From positions 1-64,000 of the forward strand of contig CAICTM010000427.1 in NCBI GenBank assembly GCA_903772945.1: a DNA stretch of 64,000 nt. The letters are read 5' to 3'. The notes below the pieces were generated by a model. That model saw nothing but the letters and a program-made list of their open reading frames with translations, had not been told where the DNA came from and ran no database searches. Shown here piece after piece: positions 55,286 through 64,000 of the stretch (its first letter is position 1; each line of letters opens with the position of its first letter). A program made the translations under genes and the position numbers. The stretch comes from Seminavis robusta (lineage: Eukaryota > Bacillariophyta > Bacillariophyceae > Naviculales > Naviculaceae).

Positions 55286-56878
55286 CTATTGTCGCAACCG
55301 TACCTGAACAGGAAAGCCCCCTTTCAGCTGGATAATGAAATGCCAGTCGTACATTCCATTGTGTCCTTGCAAATCTTCAAATTCAAACCTTTGGACCAGA
55401 TACGCCACTGTCAACTTCAATGTGTTCAGGGCCATGGGTTTCCCAAGACACAACCTACGTCCAGCATTGAACACTGGAAATTGGAATGGGGTGGGTTCTT
55501 TGCGGTTCAAAAACCTGGATGGCTTGAACTCACAGGCATCACTGCCCCAAATACGACTGTTCCTTCCCATGGCATAGGGCGGATACCCCACCATGGCTCC
55601 CTTGGGGACAAACGTTCCATCTGGCAAAACATCATCATTGACCGCAAATTTGCAATCATTTGGAACGGGAGCATGAAGTCGCAGCGATTCCATCACAACT
55701 GCATGAATGTACTCCAACTTTCCAATGGCCTCATAAGAATAGTCTCCATCAGTGTCACCATCACCACTACTAACAGTGCCACAAATTTGATTGGCTTCTT
55801 CCAGCACATTTTCCACAACTTCCGGGTGCTTGCTGAGTTCATAAAATGTCCAGGAGAGAGCCGAAGCCGTAGTGTCACGGCCGCCCAACAAGAAATTCAT
55901 GATAACATCCCTTAGTTCCTCATCTGGCATGGGGTCATTGTGCGTGTTGGCATAGTCAATAAAGCGACTCAAAAGGTCTGGACCCAGTTTGCCGTCTTGG
56001 GCAGTGCGCCTTCGGCTTTGAATGACCTCCTTGGCATTGCTGTCCAGTACAACTTTGAGCTCTCGGATCCTCTTCTCTCTTGCCGTTAGATTGAAGTATC
56101 GCTTGAGCTGAAAGAGGGGATCTCTCATTCGAGACAACAGCAGCCCTTGAATTTCATCAAATGCCAGGGCAAAGGGATGCTGGGATTCGTTCTGAATGCC
56201 TCCATAATCTACTCCAAAGCCAACAATTGATGTCACTTCAAAAGTGAGGCGAAAGAATAGATCTTGGATATCAACTTCCTTGCCAGTGGTTGTGGCATTC
56301 TTGAGAACAGCTGAAAGCTCTTGGACTTTCTTCAAGGTAACCTTAGAACTCTCTCTGAGTAAGCTGGAAGAGAACATGCGGGAAGCAATCTTTCGGTGGC
56401 GAAGCCAAGTTGCTCCATCATCCGCAATGAGCCCATTTCCGCCAAGTTCAAAAAACGCCTCTTTGAAGAGAACCCCTTGAGAATAGTTTTCAAAGTTTTT
56501 GCTGAGAATGTGTTCAATGTTTTCTTCATGGGTAAGAATAAAGTAGGCTCCTCGCATGGTACCGAGGTATGGTACTGGGCCACCCCAAGTTCTCTGATAC
56601 TTTTCACTGTACTGGTGAACTGTGTTGGGCCAGTCCTCAAAGTTTGCCATGATAAAATTTAGGATTCCCCAGAAGGGAGCCCTGGGAGGCCCTGGGATGG
56701 ATTTGTCCACGGGGTAGGGCTTGAGACGGTTGTACACTTGAAAGACGACAGCAATGACCAAGGTTGCCACAATGGTCAGGAAGAACACCATGGATGAAAC
56801 ATCAGCTGGGGAGTCCATTAGATCTATTATTGTTGGAGGGAACATGGCTAACATGGCTGTTCGAGGTGGAGGATTCAT
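55286..56878 (-). CDS. Cytochrome P450, clan-86-like
   Basis: 530 residues from the ATG at 56878; the frame is open to 57067, but the later start places the membrane anchor properly (about 28-50) before the Pro-rich hinge IPGPPRAPFWG. The P450 landmarks are complete: I-helix oxygen motif GGRDTTAS (332-339), K-helix ESLR (397-400), FKPSRF (441-446) and the haem loop FNAGRRLCLGK with Cys477. The C-helix WLRHRKI is present. Similarity in the I-helix and haem loop suits clan 86 (CYP86/CYP94-like) fatty-acid omega-hydroxylases. It probably sits in the ER and needs a P450 reductase. It is divergent from the reductase-sulfotransferase fusion at 58076, so a hydroxylated fatty chain as shared metabolite is plausible (inference). 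Confidence 0.88.
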   Translation of the reverse strand: MNPPPRTAMLAMFPPTIIDLMDSPADVSSMVFFLTIVATLVIAVVFQVYNRLKPYPVDKSIPGPPRAPFWGILNFIMANFEDWPNTVHQYSEKYQRTWGGPVPYLGTMRGAYFILTHEENIEHILSKNFENYSQGVLFKEAFFELGGNGLIADDGATWLRHRKIASRMFSSSLLRESSKVTLKKVQELSAVLKNATTTGKEVDIQDLFFRLTFEVTSIVGFGVDYGGIQNESQHPFALAFDEIQGLLLSRMRDPLFQLKRYFNLTAREKRIRELKVVLDSNAKEVIQSRRRTAQDGKLGPDLLSRFIDYANTHNDPMPDEELRDVIMNFLLGGRDTTASALSWTFYELSKHPEVVENVLEEANQICGTVSSGDGDTDGDYSYEAIGKLEYIHAVVMESLRLHAPVPNDCKFAVNDDVLPDGTFVPKGAMVGYPPYAMGRNSRIWGSDACEFKPSRFLNRKEPTPFQFPVFNAGRRLCLGKPMALNTLKLTVAYLVQRFEFEDLQGHNGMYDWHFIIQLKGGFPVQVRLRQ

Positions 56879-58075
56879 CGAGTTTTTTGTGACTTTGTGT
56901 GAGCAAGGTTGAAAAACTGACTTTCGTTGAATGGTTATTCTTTCGTTGATGTCTGAATCGCTGAATGCCTTTGATGATGACTGATAACAGTTACTGATAA
57001 CCCAGGAGCAATGAAACAACGATGGAGCATGGACGAGATGGCTTGATAGATCTCGAATGGCCGTCAAATTTTACTGGTATCGGTCAATTTACCACTCCCC
57101 CATGATTGATTGTCATTGAGTCTTGCTGGAATAGGGAATGGAAGCCAAAAATGTACAGTACGATGCTACAGTGTGCTGAGCTGATCATCTGATCGTGCCC
57201 ATCATGCATGGACGCCGATCGAGTTGGCTCGGTCGGAAGGTTTGTGAAGTTTACCGGGGGATACCGGGGGTGGGTCAATTTACGGCGGCTGGGTTCTCCC
57301 ATGATTGATTGTCACTCTTGCTGGAACAGGCCCCAAGAGCCAAAAATATAGGGATTGTGTGCTCGCATACTGAGTAAGTATCATACTACTATGGCCACAT
57401 TACTAGTACATGACATGTGTATTGCCTCATCATCAGTCCGCAGTCCGCAGAATGACAGCAGCGCCACCAGTCCTCAAATCACACAACTTGCTGGTCGGTC
57501 TTCTCTGATGGTTTGTACATGTAGTACAAAATATAGCCACTGCGGTCTCCTCTGCTAGCCTCTCTTAAAAATCACACATGATACTATTGTTATTTTGCTC
57601 TACCGTACCGTACTCCAGCGCTAGCCGTCAATGGTTTACAGTGAATGACGAATGACTGCTTGGTGGATTGATCGTGCTCCTGCTTGCTTACAGACAAGGC
57701 CAGCTCATCTCAAGGCCAACGTAGGAGTACATGTGCCACCAGTGGATGATAGTACGGCAGATTATCATACACATACTATTAGTATGTACCGTACATTCTG
57801 ATCAGTTGGTTTTGCAATGACTGCGTAGAAAAACGAGTACGAAACGGAACGTTTCAAGACTGCATGGAATCGCGACTTCCGTTCTCTGCCCAGTAAGTTC
57901 TGCTGGATTCGATTCGATTCAATCAGATAGCGTGGCTGGCGCAGTTCAATTTTGAGCTGTAGATCCACCATGCAGTCCATCCTGCTTGTACAACAACTGT
58001 ACAACTCACTCAATCTTTCCCTTCATAATTTTTCGTTCTCGGAACCCTGAAAGCCTAGACTACTTGTATATCAAG
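56879..58075. promoter_or_regulatory. Divergent intergenic region, P450 / FAR-sulfotransferase
   Basis: About 1.2 kb between two divergent lipid-enzyme genes. A degenerate direct duplication contains GGTCAATTTAC and CATGATTGATTGTCA at about 57082-57166 and again at 57273-57352, roughly 195 bp apart; it could be a duplicated promoter block. A frame of 72 codons here has no domain. Confidence 0.5.
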
Positions 58076-61000
58076 ATGCATTTGCAGACTCTCGCCACGA
58101 CCATGGGATTTTTTACTTTGGAATCTGTCTGGTGGTTCCTCTCCATTGGAGGAATTGTCGGCATTGCTCTTACTTGTGCATGGGCATTAACACTTGCAGT
58201 GATCCTCTACCAAGCGAAACCATTGACAAAGCGAGCAAGCTTCCTTAAGCCTGCAATGACTGAACAGCAGAAGAGGGAATGTCTGAAGGACTTGGACAAG
58301 ATTGGAAACCGCTGTGGCCTTGACAATCTCTGGAAGACTATGGCTGCCCCTACCGGTACCGGTACCGGTACTACCGTGCTCCTGACAGGAGTTACAGGCT
58401 ATGTCGGTCGATCTGTCTTGCTGCAACTCTTCCAATGCATTGCCGCTAACTCCCACCCAGACAAGACCAACACCAAGATCATCCTGATGGTTCGACCCGA
58501 GAAGAGGGGGGCTGGTACTGCTCAGGACCGTGTGGACAAGCTACGCCAAGAAGACATCTTCTCTGACATTCCAAGGTCCCTGTGGGATTCTGTAGTGTCC
58601 GTCGTAGAGACCAACGGTCTTGCAGAAACGAATCTTGGCTACTCCAAGGAAGGATTGCAAAAACTCAAAGAAGCTAACATTACACACGTTGTTCACAGTG
58701 CCGCAGACACGGCCTTCAACAAAGACTTGGCTTGTCTGGCCGAGTCAAACATCACGTCAGCGCTTCAACTACAGGCGTTCGCACGAGACTGCCCAAGCTG
58801 TCAACGCATGACTTTCATTTCCACAGCGTTTGTCAACCCTGGAAAAGGAACTCCACAAGACCCTTTGCCAGAAGCTCTGGTGCCTCTGCATGGATATGAT
58901 CCTATCGAACTATACCAGTCCATGCGTGGAAACCAGATCCTGGCTCGTCAAGTCAGAGATCTACTGGGATTCTACAACAACTACACATTCTCAAAATGCG
59001 TCGTGGAACACCTACTCTCTCGCCAAGATTCATCGTCATCATCGTCGTCAGATCTGCTACAGACCAGCATTGTCAGACCAGGAATCGTTGGTCCTGCCTT
59101 TGCATTGCCCCGACCTGGTTGGAACGGCGCCATGCCTTCCACCGTCACTGCATACTCTGTCATGTGGATGTCCCGACTCATCAGAGTCAGCCGATCCAAC
59201 ATGGAACCATTCCCACAGATACCAGTTGACGTTGTCGCGGTTGGGGTCGTCAACTCAATGCTTCAAGACCCCACCAATCATTCAGAGGTCAACATCCAAA
59301 ACCTTGTCTGGGACGCACAATCCAACAAGAAATTCGTCTCGTCGGAAACTCTCATACGCACAGGCATGACTTGGTGCACCTTCAACGGGCACTTTAGCTT
59401 TCTAGAAATCGCTCTCATGCTCACACTCAATGACTTGGCAAAGGCACGTCCAGCTTGGGCCCCGGCTTTGCACGAGATCTTCAACAAGGGACCACTTCGG
59501 ATCTTGAAACTTATTCAAGACACCTTCCGCTGGATTGGAATCAAGGTCGCGCCTGGCTTTCCCGCCGCAAAGATGCTCAAGTTTGTTGACATAGGATCTC
59601 TCTATGATCCATTTGTCGCGGGCTCATTCTACTTCCGCAGCACCATGCAGATCCCAGAAAGCTTTGACGTGGACCGATACGTTGCGGAACAGCTCCAAAC
59701 AACCAGCAACTTTTTACGCGAGTTGAAAGCACGAGGCAAAAAGGGAAGCAAGAAGGATAATCCTTCGGGGTTGAAATCCGCACCAGTCCAGTCGAATGAG
59801 TTGCAACTGGCTCCACCTGGACGGTGGGATCTCTGGTGGGCACTGACACAGCCAAGTGGGAGTCTTGCTGTTCGAGTGGTGTGCTACTTGGCAAGCAAGG
59901 TCTTCCGAGCCGTCTACGGAGACTCGTCGTTGGATTTGGAGACTGCCGCTGCTCTGCTGGATGGATTGCCGAAAACAGACCGAAAAACAAAGATCGTTCT
60001 TCTTCCAACATTTAGCTCCCCCGCGGATATCATCCTTGTCCTCTACATTGCATTTGCATTCCCCTTGCTTGGAGTTCCGATCCCGACTATCTTTGCAGAA
60101 AGGCCCTTTCGTGGTGTCATCCTTGCCGTGGTCGCCCAATGCTGCAATATCTACTCGGTCGGCGAGGCTCCAAGGAAACATCTGCAGGACAAGGCCGTCG
60201 ACGCATCACTGGCCATTTTCTTGGGAGAAACTCAAAGCCTTGAAGAACAAGCTGGTCTGGAGACAACCGCAGTACATGTACTTCGTGCGCTGCAATTGAG
60301 TCGGGAGGACTCCGAGCACGTCTTGATTCCCATGTGTATCCACCATGACCGTGTTCTGGACGAGACCTCGCAGCAAGAAATGAAATGGCATCACGTACTC
60401 AAATACTTCTTCACTGCTTTGGCTGGAACGGAGAGAACCGACCTTGGAAGTGTCAAAGTGTCGTTTGGGAAAGCTGTGGTCATGGATCGGGCCTCTGACG
60501 TTCCTGCAATCTGTGCCAGCATTCAGAAAGAGCAACGCTTGGTGTCACAAGTGACCGACTTCGTACCGGACGAGGAAGAAAACAGCCTCTGTCTGACAGA
60601 GGAATCCAGCACATCCAACTTTTCTGAACTGAACAACGGGAGCGGCACAATCGAGCAAAGCCATCAGTTTGACACCAATGACCCCATCACAACTGAGACG
60701 GCGACGAGGAAAACGGCCCCAGCAAAGGCAGAAGAGAAGTTCCCTTTGCTTCCGCTTCGGTGGTATGTCGTCCCCCTGTTGGCTTTCCTCGCATACATGT
60801 TGTCACCCTATGCGATCTATGTCAGTGCATTCTATGTTGTGACTTGGACAGCAAGCCCAATCGCGGATTGGCATATTGTCAAGTTAGCCCAACGGAGTTT
60901 AAGTGGCAGATACGGCAATCTTCCTCTTCGCTTCAATCTCACAGGCATTGCCATCCTTTCTTGGCTGGTCTTTGTGAGGTATCCACTGGAAACTGTTCTT

Positions 61001-61999
61001 TGGTATCTTGATGAGATTCTGTTTCCAGGCTACAGCAGAACAACGATTGAGGAACCCTTGCTCATCTTGGGACAGCCTCGCTCTGGAACAACCAAGTTCC
61101 AGGATGTCCTGTCAGCCGATCAAGATACATTCTGCTCCATGTACCTGTATGAGATGCGGTACCCCTTTCTTACGGTTCAGTATCTCGTGGATATCATGTT
61201 CAAGATGGACCAGAAGTGCTTGGGTGGACAAGGTTACAAGTTGGCACTTGGCTTGGGTCTCCTGTATGTTTTGCCTGAGACGGGAGAGCGGAAGATGATG
61301 AGGCGGCTTCGATACGACTTGCCAGATGAAGATGACAATCTTTTCTTGTTTCACGGCCCAGCCCACTTTGCATTGACTGGAGTGTTCCCCTCAGAAGTGA
61401 GATCACTCTGCCAATTTCGTGATCTTCCCAAAACAACCCGTATTCGCATGATGCGGTTCCATCAGAAAGCGGTCCAGAAGGTCATGTACCGTCGTGGAAG
61501 AGGCAGGCACTACCTTTGCAAGTGGGTTGCTGGTTGGAATGGTCTTCTGGATGAAGCCAAAGTTGTATACCCCGATGCTAAGCATGCAGTGATTGTGAGG
61601 GACCCCAGGGAACAGTTGCCTTCTTGGATGAAGCTGCAGGGCTTATTGAGCGAGCAGCTAGCCGGGCACAATGTGATGAAGATGCCTGAAGTGAGGAGTG
61701 CAGTCATTGACATCAATGTTCAATGGCACCAGACACAGGCTGAGTTTTGTGCTGCCTCTGCAGGCAAGAACAACCTACAGATCATCCAGTTTGACGACTT
61801 TGTGGAGAACATTCCCAGAGAGGTTTCAAAAGTGTATGACTTGCTTGGTCTCTCGGTCCAACCTGGCTCTGCCTTTCACGATTCCTTGGGGGAAGCTCAT
61901 CGTAACCAATCCAAGCACAAGAAGACTGTGATCAGAAAAGAAGAGGAGTTCATTACGGAAGAAGAGATCTTGTCCCGGTTTCCTCCTCTTCGAACATAG
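58076..61999 (+). CDS. Fatty acyl reductase - acyltransferase-like - sulfotransferase fusion
   Basis: 1307 residues, intronless; the ATG at 58076 is preferred over 57986 because it starts just before the anchor helix (about 18-45). Domain 1 (about 98-540) is a fatty acyl-CoA reductase: TGVTGYVG (104-111) binds NAD(P)H and YTFSK (303-307) holds the catalytic Tyr and Lys; a FAR_C-like part follows. Domain 2 (about 600-810) resembles PlsB/DHAPAT acyltransferases (LLPTFSSPADIILVLYIAF, IPMCIHHDRVLDET, VKVSFGKAVVM), but Phe replaces the catalytic His of HxxxxD. Domain 3 (about 895-1290) has two membrane helices and a sulfotransferase with GQPRSGTT (999-1006, PAPS 5'-phosphosulfate loop) and VRDPREQ (1174-1180, 3'-phosphate site). 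It could reduce an acyl chain to an alcohol and sulfate it at one membrane (inference). The P450 upstream is divergent. Confidence 0.85.
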   Translation: MHLQTLATTMGFFTLESVWWFLSIGGIVGIALTCAWALTLAVILYQAKPLTKRASFLKPAMTEQQKRECLKDLDKIGNRCGLDNLWKTMAAPTGTGTGTTVLLTGVTGYVGRSVLLQLFQCIAANSHPDKTNTKIILMVRPEKRGAGTAQDRVDKLRQEDIFSDIPRSLWDSVVSVVETNGLAETNLGYSKEGLQKLKEANITHVVHSAADTAFNKDLACLAESNITSALQLQAFARDCPSCQRMTFISTAFVNPGKGTPQDPLPEALVPLHGYDPIELYQSMRGNQILARQVRDLLGFYNNYTFSKCVVEHLLSRQDSSSSSSSDLLQTSIVRPGIVGPAFALPRPGWNGAMPSTVTAYSVMWMSRLIRVSRSNMEPFPQIPVDVVAVGVVNSMLQDPTNHSEVNIQNLVWDAQSNKKFVSSETLIRTGMTWCTFNGHFSFLEIALMLTLNDLAKARPAWAPALHEIFNKGPLRILKLIQDTFRWIGIKVAPGFPAAKMLKFVDIGSLYDPFVAGSFYFRSTMQIPESFDVDRYVAEQLQTTSNFLRELKARGKKGSKKDNPSGLKSAPVQSNELQLAPPGRWDLWWALTQPSGSLAVRVVCYLASKVFRAVYGDSSLDLETAAALLDGLPKTDRKTKIVLLPTFSSPADIILVLYIAFAFPLLGVPIPTIFAERPFRGVILAVVAQCCNIYSVGEAPRKHLQDKAVDASLAIFLGETQSLEEQAGLETTAVHVLRALQLSREDSEHVLIPMCIHHDRVLDETSQQEMKWHHVLKYFFTALAGTERTDLGSVKVSFGKAVVMDRASDVPAICASIQKEQRLVSQVTDFVPDEEENSLCLTEESSTSNFSELNNGSGTIEQSHQFDTNDPITTETATRKTAPAKAEEKFPLLPLRWYVVPLLAFLAYMLSPYAIYVSAFYVVTWTASPIADWHIVKLAQRSLSGRYGNLPLRFNLTGIAILSWLVFVRYPLETVLWYLDEILFPGYSRTTIEEPLLILGQPRSGTTKFQDVLSADQDTFCSMYLYEMRYPFLTVQYLVDIMFKMDQKCLGGQGYKLALGLGLLYVLPETGERKMMRRLRYDLPDEDDNLFLFHGPAHFALTGVFPSEVRSLCQFRDLPKTTRIRMMRFHQKAVQKVMYRRGRGRHYLCKWVAGWNGLLDEAKVVYPDAKHAVIVRDPREQLPSWMKLQGLLSEQLAGHNVMKMPEVRSAVIDINVQWHQTQAEFCAASAGKNNLQIIQFDDFVENIPREVSKVYDLLGLSVQPGSAFHDSLGEAHRNQSKHKKTVIRKEEEFITEEEILSRFPPLRT

Positions 62000-62179
62000 C
62001 TAGGCAGCCTTTCAGCCGCTATAGTCAAGTCTAGCTATTCATTCGTCCATTAGAAAGTTCGCCTCTTACGTCCTAATAGTTTCGTCTATAGCGGGTGTAA
62101 TCGTACAGTCGTACGGTAGTGCGCTGTTGCTGGTGCGTTTTGGTAATAATGCATTCTCCTTATCGTAAATTTCATAAAC

Positions 62180-62926
62180 TCATATCCAACATTTGGTTTT
62201 GAGACACTTCAAGGCAGCCTTCGCCTTTTCTCCTCCATGGCTATTCTCGAGAGCGTTCTGGTAGGCGTCCAGGACAGCCAAGTTCGTTGCCGAACAAACT
62301 ACGTTTCCAACGTTGTGGCATCCTCCAACTCGTTCGATAAAGAATGCGAAGGCGCGCTCATTGACGCACCAATGCTGTATAGGGCACTGTTCTTGTGGAT
62401 CATCCGTACATGGCATTGGCTCTTGCATCCAGTTAGGTTGTCCCGTGAGTGTAAAAAAGTTTTCCTTTGGTCCCTTGGATTGCTCTTTCTTTTTGTTTCG
62501 AAAGAAGGAAAAGAAGGACAACTGGCGATGGTTTTCGTCTAGACTTTCGTCGTCATCGTCGTCGTCATCGTCGTCATCAATATTCTCGCCTTGTTCATCC
62601 TCGTAGATCTCAACCTCGTCGTCCGGCGCCGTTTCAAACGTTGGAAACGTGGAGAGATCGACACAAATCGGATGCGATCTCGAGTCGAATTGGAGATGGG
62701 CACAACGACCATCACGTTCGAGGCCCGTAACCGCCATGCCTTCGGTACTGCACGCCTCCAGGTTCATACCAAACACATTCTCGTCGCCAGTCGAAAAGTG
62801 AGAACCCAAAATCGTCGGAAGACACGCAATCAAACACAGACACGAATAGAAAAGCGAGATCAGGAGGTTGCTACATGTACTTCTAGATATAACCATTCTC
62901 ATTCTCATTGCTGTGGTTGTTGCCAT
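62180..62926 (-). CDS. Secreted Cys-rich protein with poly-Asp tract, unknown
   Basis: 248 residues. A signal peptide lies at about 20-41 (LLISLFYSCLCLIACLPTILG); the Met at residue 11 is an alternative start. The N-terminal module has Cys59, Cys75 and Cys88, then comes an acidic linker with ten Asp in a row (117-126), a basic KKKEQSKGPK patch, and a C-terminal module with seven Cys (183, 191, 197, 213, 221, 241, 246) including CPIQHWCVNERAFAFF. Disulfides and an extracellular location are likely. I do not recognise the family. Asp runs may bind calcium or other cations. The gene converges with the fusion enzyme, 180 bp away. Confidence 0.65.
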   Translation of the reverse strand: MATTTAMRMRMVISRSTCSNLLISLFYSCLCLIACLPTILGSHFSTGDENVFGMNLEACSTEGMAVTGLERDGRCAHLQFDSRSHPICVDLSTFPTFETAPDDEVEIYEDEQGENIDDDDDDDDDDESLDENHRQLSFFSFFRNKKKEQSKGPKENFFTLTGQPNWMQEPMPCTDDPQEQCPIQHWCVNERAFAFFIERVGGCHNVGNVVCSATNLAVLDAYQNALENSHGGEKAKAALKCLKTKCWI

Positions 62927-64000
62927 GGTGGTTTATGCTGACTTAGCTTTGTGCGCTGCTCATTGCCGAGCAAATCCATTGGAATGACTCCAGACGAGCA
63001 CTGGGATAGCTCGAGGTACATGTATGCATATGCTCGGTACATATAAATCATCGAGATAATAATAAAATTATTGAATGCTCACTGGACATTGGATTTTAGA
63101 CAGAAGAACGAAACAACGTAGTAGCTAGCACAACAGCGAACTATTGCAAACAGAAAGGGGGAACAAGACTTTCCAAGGTTTGGCGTTGCTTGGATGCAAC
63201 CATTCCGTGGGTATTGAGAAAGTCAAGTTAATGCCCAAAGATAAGGATAGGAGCTGCTAAGCTGCTAAGATAGGTAACCTGCTACAGATTAGTGTTGCTT
63301 TGCCTCTGTTGCAGCCAGTACAGGCGGTACCGGTATCTAGGTACTGGTAGGTATGGTAAGATGGGTAGAATGGTCCGTACCGATACCGAAGCCCACAGCG
63401 TTATTACATGTGCATGTACGCATGTACTTCTTGCTGGAGCGGGTCGACAGTTCCAACTTCCAATAGTTCTTCCAATGACGGCCAAAAAGAACTTCGGTGG
63501 TGTAATTAAGAGAACTAAAATGTGATTGAAAGGAAACTCCGCAATCCTTGAGTCGCAAGCAATTCAAGAACAAATCAATCGCTCTTCCGGCTATACTTTT
63601 ACGGTAGATCTACGGTACTCGACCGGATCGGACCTCCTTCCATCCCACACAAAACTGCACCCCGTATCCACAGGGTCATTATTTTATTTTAGATGGAAGC
63701 AAAGATCTTGAAGGTTGCTGATATCTCCTCGGAACAACCCACAGTGTCGCTCTGGCTATCCAAACACCCAAACCATCATTCCAGCCCGAAGGCTTTGCCC
63801 TTACCGCGGTCCGCAGAACTAGCTAGTGGTTGCTCAACCATCGCTCACGCACCTGTCCACCTAGTCTAGTCGACAAGCCACCCTTTCTCAGAAAAGAAAT
63901 AATAAGTAACTGAACAAGGAAGCAAACAACATTCAAAGCCATGCCATTACTATTGGGGATTAGCAAGCAGCTAGTGCCGGTAGCTTTCAGCCAGCATATA
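62927..64000. other. Gene-free stretch at the right edge
   Basis: AT-rich near 63050, with GGTACCGGTA words at 63325-63390. Short frames lack domains. No gene is supported. Confidence 0.45.

Noticed and set aside
57986-58075. Earlier ATG of the reductase-sulfotransferase gene
   Set aside because: The added 30 residues are not hydrophobic or conserved-looking and would only lengthen the tail before the anchor.

Overview
The window reads as nuclear DNA of a diatom, probably a raphid pennate. The reasons are a heat-shock-factor (HSF) type transcription factor with a glutamine-rich tail, few and short GT-AG introns (about 85 to 270 bp), a predicted bipartite plastid presequence with an A/F cleavage motif, a GDPH/VWD protein of the kind reported from diatom adhesive trails, a Copia-type retroelement, and intergenic DNA full of the palindromic words CTAG, TACCGGTA and ACATGT. 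The naming of the lineage is inference; no rRNA or organelle marker is present, and I recognised no tRNA gene.

Layout. 1-2.2 kb: one end of a Copia-type element on the minus strand, inserted into a SYLF-domain gene. 3.7-12.3 kb: four genes that could all act on the cell surface: a family-2 glycosyltransferase, a divergent acyltransferase-3 membrane enzyme, a spliced PC-esterase/TBL-like O-acetyltransferase, and a damaged GDPH/VWD gene. 13.9-16 kb: a two-exon HSF-type transcription factor. 17.3-18.1 kb: a 736-bp non-autonomous hAT element with an 8-bp target duplication. 19.6-31.2 kb: mostly proteins of unknown function, namely a four-helix membrane protein whose frame is broken at a CTAG tract, a Q/N/P-rich single-pass protein, a secreted Hint (hedgehog-type autoprocessing) protein, two His-rich single-pass proteins, and an 890-residue, probably plastid-targeted, disordered protein with four copies of an 18-residue motif.

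31.4-40.4 kb: an FCP1-like phosphatase gene split by a complete-ended 7.9-kb copy of the same Copia family, with near-identical LTRs and a 5-bp target duplication. 41-47.5 kb: a divergent pair of metzincin peptidase genes that share a 29-nt exon carrying the zinc-binding HEYGH motif. 47.8-54.2 kb: an FNR-like oxidoreductase, spliced LSM3, and a large PH-C2-transmembrane protein resembling MCTPs. 55.3-62 kb: a cytochrome P450 divergent from a 1307-residue fusion of fatty acyl reductase, acyltransferase-like and sulfotransferase domains. 62.2-62.9 kb: a secreted Cys-rich protein.

How they may work together (inference). The P450 and the reductase-sulfotransferase fusion could make sulfated fatty alcohols or diols; this is the strongest candidate for an undescribed pathway. 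The glycosyltransferase, acyltransferase and PC-esterase could build and acylate an extracellular polysaccharide, with the GDPH protein next to them. The other genes look like unrelated neighbours.
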